NCBI GenBank assembly: GCA_015680685.1 | Contig: MNCI01030123.1 | Coordinates: forward strand, 91,686-155,685 | Length of the DNA stretch: 64,000 nt | Source: Gnetum montanum | Taxonomy: Eukaryota > Streptophyta > Gnetopsida > Gnetales > Gnetaceae | Reading direction: 5' to 3' | Part shown: in pieces, positions 57,479 to 64,000 of the stretch | Layout of the letters: every line of letters begins with the position of its first letter | How positions within the stretch are numbered: position 1 is the stretch's first letter | Notes under the pieces: generated by a model | Database searches by the model: none | Seen by the model: only the letters and a program-made list of their open reading frames with translations | Told to the model about the DNA's origin: nothing | Translations under genes and position numbers: made by a program

Positions 57479-60060
57479 ATGATGACTCCTTCTTCGTATG
57501 AAAGTGTTTCACCACCTAGGTCTAATATAGGGAACAATCGGAGGCATAGTACACATGATAATCTATCAATCCCTCAACAATTTCTTATGGTATATGTTCA
57601 TCCTAATCAATATGTACCAAACTTTACCTTTATCCCCCACCAGGATGAACAACTGTGTTGGCGAGACTTAGAAGGTAATATAGTGTTACCTCCTGATCGC
57701 TTTGTCCTAGGCATGCTTCTTCATGATCTCATATTAATTGGCATGTAGCACTTACAGACAAAGTATGTTGTGCATGATCATGACTCGAGAGAGTACCGAT
57801 CCATGGAGGCACAATGTCAAAGGGATTTGCAATAGGAGAGACGTCATTAATCCATGAAGAAAAAGTAGTGGTAGAACATTCCACATGTCCTAAGCAAAAA
57901 TGAGGGTGGTGAACCTACCTCAGGCAATCGCCCACACAATGATGTTCCTCCCATTAACTTCGGTCAAGGGATTATGTATCAAAATCTTTACTCAAATATC
58001 CATAACCTGGATTTTGGTACCAATAGACACAAAGGGTCTGAAAAAGGAACACGAGCACATGACAAAGATGGATGTTCCAATCATAATTGCGATAGAGGTC
58101 ATGACCACCAAAGAAAAGGAAGAAAGCACTAACATGGTGATGGTCCCCCTTCTTCTTCACCTTCATCATCTCCTTCACCCTCTCCTTCAAGATCTGGATG
58201 CAGTCACAAGGAAAAAGACCATGAGGAAAAGGGTAAGTGAAATGAGAGTCATAGACGAAGTAGTTGAGAAAGGGAACAAGGGAACTCTAGAGAAACACAC
58301 CGTGAAAGAAGGGAGAGTAGGGAACAACATAGGCATCATAGATGCCACAAACGGAACAATCACAATGAACCCCTACTTGCTACTCAAAGTATGCTAGACA
58401 TAACTGAGGCCATTAGGATCCCAAAAAGGCACCAAAAGGATAGTAGGATCAAGATATCATATATGAACAACATTCCACAATTTGAAGGGGGATATAATGC
58501 TAATCCTCAAAATCATCTACAAGAATTTCATGATGCATGTGCCTTACAAAACATAGAAAGCGAATGGCAAAAACTGAAGTTGTTCCCATGGACACTAGTC
58601 AAAGAAGCAGAGAGCTAGTATCGGTCCTTAGAACCAAAATCCATTCGTAGGTGGAGTACCATGTTAGAGTTTTTCAACGATAAGTACCAAACATACTCCT
58701 GAGTGTCCAACCTACGAAAGCAAATTCAAGGTTGGAAACAAGGAGGACATGAACCCTTGGATGCTGCCATGGGCCAATATTATGCATGGTTACATCATTG
58801 TCCCAACCATGGTTATTCACAAAGGGATCAACTACGCCATATCGTAGATGGGCTTAGGCATGAAACGCGAAGAACCCTTGGAGTGTATGCCCAAGGGAAG
58901 CTATCTAAGCTTAGGACCCATCAAGTTCAAAGATTATTGGAGCAAGTTGCTCAAGAAGAAGGTGAGCTAAGGAAAAGAAAGAGTGTGGAGGAATATAACA
59001 GAGATCCTTCCCTCTAAAAGAGGGGAATAAGATTCTGTGAGGATGAAGAAGAGTCACCACTAGAAGAGATGGTGAATAAGAAAACCTTGCCTATCCAAAA
59101 ATTATCATCGGAAGTATCGGCAAAGGTAGATCAAATGTGGGATTTCCTAGATGATAGATTTCTAACTATTCTTAAAATAGTAGAGGAGTCTAGAGAGCAA
59201 GGTAGTGATCATAGAAAAATAAAGAAAAGAGAAACTGAACATGCATGTAACAAGGGTAAGAGCAAAGTTGCCATCATCGAAGAAGTTGTGGATTTAGATA
59301 CAGACAATGATAGTGGATGCAAGATATGCCAATATGACCATCCTAAGGGATGTTGCCCTATAATCTCACATCTACAGGAGTCTAGGGTGTATGCACTCAA
59401 GCCATGATTAAACAAAAGGTAAACACCCTAAAGGTTACCTTATCCTCAAGTTAACTCACAACAGTTCCACCAACCCTTAACATATTATCCAAGTGGAACT
59501 CCGCCATAACCGATCAAGTAGTATCAACAATGGCAGTACCCACAATCATGAGGAATGCCACCACCAAGGCAACAATATCCTTACTGGTAACCTGACTCAT
59601 ATGGATATTATGTGCAGCAGCCAGTCTCTCCATGTGACTCTACTAGTCATGTTACTCCTCAACCTCACTACCAAGCTCGTGAATATTATAGGACTCCTTC
59701 TCCTAGGGGTGATGTTCCACAAACATACCATCCTTCTCATCCGACTCCACCTCTTCCATCCTTAACTCCATTACCACCTACTCCAGCTATTCAATGTGAA
59801 ATTCCTACGCAGCCACAGCAACGTAACACCACAAGGGCTGTTAACTTTCAACCTACTATTGGTTCTAACAACCGCATGAAGAAAAGACCTTTCTTTAGAA
59901 CCAATAGTCCAACTAAGCCCTTGCAACCACAAGTGGTTGATTCTTCAACCGCCTCACTATCACTTGAAGCTTCAGAGCTCCCTTCAACCCAAAAACCATG
60001 CTCAACACATATGGTCATGTTAACTCATGTCATCACCGATTGGATAAAAGCTAACCATCT
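57479..60060 (+). pseudogene. gag region of A2
   Basis: Start MMTPSSYESVSPPRS at 57479, one frame to about 60330 with multiple stops. N-terminal block (YVHPNQYVPNFTFIPHQDEQL), basic His/Ser-rich region (58080-58380), capsid (58480-59017, including LRHIVDGLRHETRRTLGVYAQGKL), zinc knuckle CKICQYDHPKGC (59318-59353), Pro/Gln-rich linker to 59900. Stops at Gln, Trp and Arg positions of the relatives dominate (e.g. ES*YRS for ESWYRS). Confidence 0.82.
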
Positions 60061-60079
60061 TCCTATGAAATTCTCTGAT

Positions 60080-60770
60080 CCTAGGAGTCCTCTGATATAT
60101 CTACAAATCACTAGAAATGAACTGTGCAAGGCTCTTTTGGATTTAGGTTCTGGTGTCAACTTGATTTCTCAAGAAATGTACAAAGCCTAGAACCTACCTC
60201 TACTAAAAAAGAGTAACATCCATTTAGAGTTGGCCAACAAATCCATCACTGTCTCATTAGGGCTAGTGGAGGACATTGTCAACACTATTTATGGGTGGTC
60301 GTACCCAGCTGACTTCCTAGTGATTCAGGTAAACAATGGTAAGGGGGCTTCCTAATCATAATGGGAATGGCATGGCTAAGCACCATCAATGCATGCCTAG
60401 AAATTTGTGATCTTTTCCTAGAAATATCAAAGAAAAATACATTTGGAAAGATCAATAAGAAGAAAGTTCCATGCATCGCATACAATGACTCAGGATGTAA
60501 TTGTGTGTAGAAGTCATGGTTCGTGCAATGTTTAACATTGCCTGCATGCAATCAGTGTGCACAGGTGACTGATATACAAAGATGCCTGTATGTGGTAGCC
60601 ACACGACAAGAAGGCACCCAGTGGCTAATAGCTGATCAAGAAAGTAGTTTAATCATATGCATGGAACCAACTACAGGTTTGACTTGCACTTACATTGATA
60701 GCATAGACGCATTAGAGCAAGTCCACCACCAACTTCCAAGTCTTAGCCTTGAAAATATCAACTGAGGAAA
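60080..60770 (+). pseudogene. Aspartic protease region of A2
   Basis: ALLDLGSGVNLIS (about 60131-60169): the active-site Ser of DSG is Leu. The frame changes near 60345 in a G run ('aagggggctt' against 'aaggggactt' in A1). An IIMGMAWLS block follows. The protease would cleave the Gag-Pol precursor. Confidence 0.75.
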
Positions 60771-60771
60771 G

Positions 60772-61840
60772 TTGGAAATCCCTGAGAAATTTAACCAAGA
60801 GCCCCTCGAGCTGAAACCATTGTCCACTAGTATGGAAAATGGAAAATCGATAATTATTAATGTTAAGCTTGCTCCTCAACAAAAAGAGAGACTACTGAAG
60901 GTAATAAATAAATGGTCAAAAGCCTTCACTTGGTCATATCCCAAATTAACTAAAATAGATCCTAGGATATGCCAACATAGAATTTACATCGACCCCTCCA
61001 TGAAGTCTCGAAGACAACGGCAGAGGTGATTGAACCCAAAGCTAAAGCAAGTAGTTAAGAAAGAAATTGAACAGCTTCTAAAAGTTGGGTTCATATAGCC
61101 CATTGCTAATAGTGAATGGGTTTTCCCCTTAGTTATAGTACCCAAATAGAGAGGAAAATGGAGGGTGTGCATAGATTTCAAGCTACTAAACATGGGAACA
61201 TTCAAGGACCACTTTCCATTGCCATTCGTTGACTAAGTCTTAGACACCATTGTAAGGCATCGCTACTATAGTTTTCTGGATGGGTATAGTGTGTACAACC
61301 AAATACAAATAACCCCAGAAGACCAAGCCAAGATTATGTTCACCAGTCCTTACGGAATATTTGCATACAAATAGATGTTGTTTGGCTTATGCAATGCCCC
61401 TGCAACGTTTCAATGATTAGTTCTAAGCATATTCCAACAGCAGATAGGAAATGATATGGAGGTCTTTATGGATGACTTCTCCACCTACAGAGCAAACTTT
61501 GATCAAGCCTTGGACCAATTAGAGCAAGTATTAAAATGATGTGTAGAAATCAATTTAAGGCTCAACTAGTAGAAAATCTATTTAATGGTCCAAGAAGGCG
61601 TAGTATTAGGGCATAAGATCTTACAAACAAGGATAGAGGTAGACCCCAAAAAGATCAAAGTTACCCAAGGAATTACCTATCAACCAGAAACTATAAAAGA
61701 TATTTGGTCATTCCTTGGACACATTGGCTACTACAGAAGGTTTATTGAGAACTTTTCAAAGGTTGCAAAACCATTAGTTGAATTAACAAAAAAACGACAT
61801 ACCTTTCAAATGGACCAAGGAATGCAAAGTAAATTTCCAA
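60772..61840 (+). pseudogene. Reverse transcriptase region of A2
   Basis: Blocks in order: ICQHRIYIDPSMKSR (60970), KQVVKKEIEQLLKVGFI, WRVCIDFKLLN, DHFPLPFVD (61210), FLDGYSVYNQIQI, MLFGLCNAPATFQ (61375-61412), VFMDDFS with FMDD at 61465-61476, and VLGHKI near 61605. The order and the FMDD box fit Athila/Tat-like RTs. At least nine stops, many at Gln or Trp positions. Confidence 0.85.
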
Positions 61841-61879
61841 ACTTTAAAATAGAAGCTAGTAGAAACACCTATTCTACAA

Positions 61880-62300
61880 GCTTTTGACTGGTCCAGGCCA
61901 TTTCACATAATGACTAATGCCTCCAACTATGCTTTAGAAGCTGTACTTACACAGTTAGATGACCAAAAATTTCCTTATTACATCCACTATGCAAGTAGAA
62001 GTATCACTAGTGCACAACTTAGCTACACTACAACAAAGAAAGAATTAATGGTTGTAGTGTTTGCACTAGAAAAATTTAGGCACTATGTCTTGGGCTATAA
62101 GGTATTTGTACACATGAATCATAGTGCAATAAGATTCCTAATGAATAAGCCAATGGTAAGCCCTTTCATCATACAATGGCTTCTAATCTTACAAGAGTTC
62201 GATCTTACGATGATCGATCATAAAGGAACCGAGAACGTAGTTGCTGATCATTTATCTCGGTTGCAATGGGACAACAAAGAGGATGAATATCCAATTTCTA
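61880..62300 (+). pseudogene. RNase H region of A2
   Basis: TNASNYALEAVLTQL (the usual first Asp is Asn), HYASRSITSAQLSYTTTKKEL (Glu present), FALEKFRHYVLGYKVFVHMNHSAIRFL (Asp of TDH replaced by Asn), and a final DLTMIDHKGTENVVADHLSRL. Open from 61910 to 62368 without a stop, the best-kept piece of pol. Confidence 0.82.
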
Positions 62301-62389
62301 ACTATATCCCAGATGAACTCCTCTTTGCAGGTGTAGTGAATAATCAATTAACCATGGAGACAAACTAGTATAGTAACATTCTCACCTAT

Positions 62390-63495
62390 CTCCTTACACA
62401 ACAAACACCAGAAGGGTTTGATGCCAAAAGGAAACAACAGTTTCTTCACCGAGCCAAGTATTTTATGGAAATCAATGGGTAACTTTACAAAGTATGTCCT
62501 GATGGCTTGGTTCAATGGTGTGTTCCTGATACAGATCAATTGCAAGTTCTCCAAGATGCTCATGAGGGTCCTTGTGGGGGCCATTATGCTAGGAGACGAA
62601 CAACCATTAAGATTTTATTTGTAGGATATTATTGGCCTACATTGTTTCAGGACACCCATTCTTTCATCCAATCTTGTGAGTGCTATCAACGTGATAGGGG
62701 GATGACTAACTAGAATGGAGGGGCTACAACAATGGATCCGACGTTTAGAACCCTTTGACATTTTGGGAATTGATTTTATGGGGCCAATTACACCAATGTC
62801 CAATAAAAAGACTTATATTATTGTTTCTATTGATTACCTTACAAAATGGGCAAAAGCAACTACTGTGGATTGTACATCATCCATAGCTGCACGATTTGTT
62901 CAATAAAAAATCATAAACAGGTTTGGTGTGCCTCGTGCATTTATTTCAGAAAATGGTACACACTTCACAAGTGTGAATTTTTGCAAATTAATGCAATGCT
63001 TAGGGATTGAGAACAAATTAACTACACCATACCACCCCCAAGTGAACGGTCAAGCCAAAGTCACCAACGGGGAGATTACGAAGATATTGACAAGAACCAT
63101 TAGCAAGTTTAGGTGAGACTAGAGCACTAAACTGAATGATGCTCTTTGGGCATACTACTCCACATGGAAACTTCCTACAGGCTACTCTCCCTATGAGTTA
63201 GTGTATGGTAAATTACCAGCAATTCCCATTCAAACTAAGCTTTGTACACTATCCACGGCATGTGACCTCAACCTTGACCTCAATCTAGCACAAAAACAAT
63301 GGTTGATGACCCTTAACCTACTAGATGAGAATCGATTAGCCACCCTATCATCTAACGAATTGCACAAGGCCTTCAATAAACAATGTCATGACCTAAGGAT
63401 TAGGAAAGTTAAATATCAACTGGGAGATAAGGTTCTCTACTAGAATCCCACACATGTGCCATAACGTACCAAATTTCAAACATTGTGGGAAGGAC
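62390..63495 (+). pseudogene. Integrase region of A2
   Basis: HHCC zinc part (HEGPCGGH ... CECYQ, 62560-62690), frame change near 62710, then the core. First Asp kept (GIDFMG, 62772-62774), second Asp is Glu (ISENGTHF, 62949-62951), and the Glu is Lys (NGQAKVTNGEI, 63057-63059). The C-terminal GPY-type block is LWEGPYVI near 63490. Two of three catalytic residues are replaced. No chromodomain follows. Confidence 0.85.
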
Positions 63496-64000
63496 CTTAT
63501 GTCATTCATGCAAATTTTCCTTCAGGGGCCATGATGATATACAAACCTGAGAGCCCAGATAAGAAACTGTTGATCAACATCCAAAAAACCAAACCTTTCC
63601 ATGAGCTTAGGATAGCCAGTACTCATACTACCTTTGTTTGTAGACAACCTTGCTTACTATTTCAGATCTCCTCCTCCCAACTCAGTCGTGGGGGAGATGG
63701 CCACCTATGCCAACCATTCGAGGTCCTCAGTTTTTTTTGTATTTTTGTTTTACACATTTTTGTTTTACACATTTTTGTTTTGCACATTTTTCAATATTTC
63801 TTATTTTTGTTTTACACCATTGTTCACATTTTTACTATTTCTTTGTTTGGTTGATTTACTTCCATTCATCATACAATAAGTGCTCCTGATGGTGGATTGA
63901 TTATATACTATTGATTGCTAATGTTTGGTTTTTACCTCTAAATTATGATGCTGATATTATGATATGGTTTTTTTAATAAAATAGGCAATGAGTCCATGTC
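63496..64000 (+). other. pol end and start of the 3' non-coding region of A2
   Basis: AGTCGTGGGGG at 63684-63694 marks the pol end as in the other elements. It is followed by T-rich sequence with three repeats of 'tttttgttttacacat' (63745-63790). The window ends before the 3' LTR. Confidence 0.7.

Larger units (their letters stand above)
56495..64000 (+). mobile_element. Element A2: Ty3/gypsy (Athila/Tat-like), full gag-pol layout, cut by window end
   Basis: 5' LTR 56495-57343, tRNA-Asp PBS, gag, protease, RT, RNase H, integrase, then the start of the 3' non-coding region; the 3' LTR is outside. It is the closest relative of A3. It has at least three frame changes (about 60345, 61830, 62710) and many stops, so it is non-coding today, but every domain is recognisable. 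The left flank is AACAA. Confidence 0.88.

Overview
This window looks like a repeat-dominated part of a plant nuclear genome. Three things point that way. The intact-looking structures are Ty3/gypsy LTR retrotransposons of the Athila/Tat-like (non-chromovirus) type, with primer-binding sites complementary to the plant tRNA-Asp 3' end. One pseudogene matches the plant PQQL-like M16 zinc protease. A short ABCC-type transporter fragment is also present. I cannot name the species. Nothing in the window looks like an intact, functional host gene, and every coding region I recognise is broken or partial.

Four repeat families make the layout. Family A (LTR termini TGATGA[G]...CTCATCA, tRNA-Asp PBS) occurs as: an LTR/coiled-coil-ORF/LTR composite at 1-2788; element A1 (+) at 11237-18298, with gag and protease but pol deleted; element A3 (-) at 33740-43442, a full gag-pol layout; and element A2 (+) at 56495-64000, a full layout cut by the window end. 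Family C (same termini, different LTR body) is one minus-strand element at 10423-24346. It keeps a gag remnant, lacks pol, and is split near its left LTR by A1. Family B (TGTTGATG...CATCAACA) is a 3' end at 2789-4738 (+) and a compact, apparently non-coding LTR-internal-LTR element at 29964-33735 (-). A3 sits immediately beyond B2's right end. Family D is a tRNA-Met-primed gypsy fragment at about 49200-51890 (+). A further gypsy gag-protease relic lies on the minus strand at 52620-55850.

Host-derived material lies between the elements. A PQQL-like pseudogene (4760-8150) has a poly(A) retroposon with target-site duplications in its intron. A GC-rich stretch at 9484-9960 may be an old exon. A cluster of relics at 43520-47240 holds an ABCC nucleotide-binding-domain scrap, an acidic-protein relic (+) and a coiled-coil-protein relic (-). 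The AT-rich spacers at 24347-29963 and 47240-50890 hold tandem duplications (about 404, 226 and 171 bp periods) and otherwise little.

The most distinctive signals are these. Dense palindromic GATATC boxes (core GCGATATCGC) sit directly upstream of the TATA box in all six family-A LTRs whose U3 is visible. A polypurine-like word, AGTCRTGGGGG, recurs at up to three fixed places per element. A long coiled-coil ORF lies directly against LTR sequence with no PBS, gag or pol. In A1 the frame survives for 3.3 kb with stops only at TAG/TGA, as expected from C-to-T decay of methylated sites.
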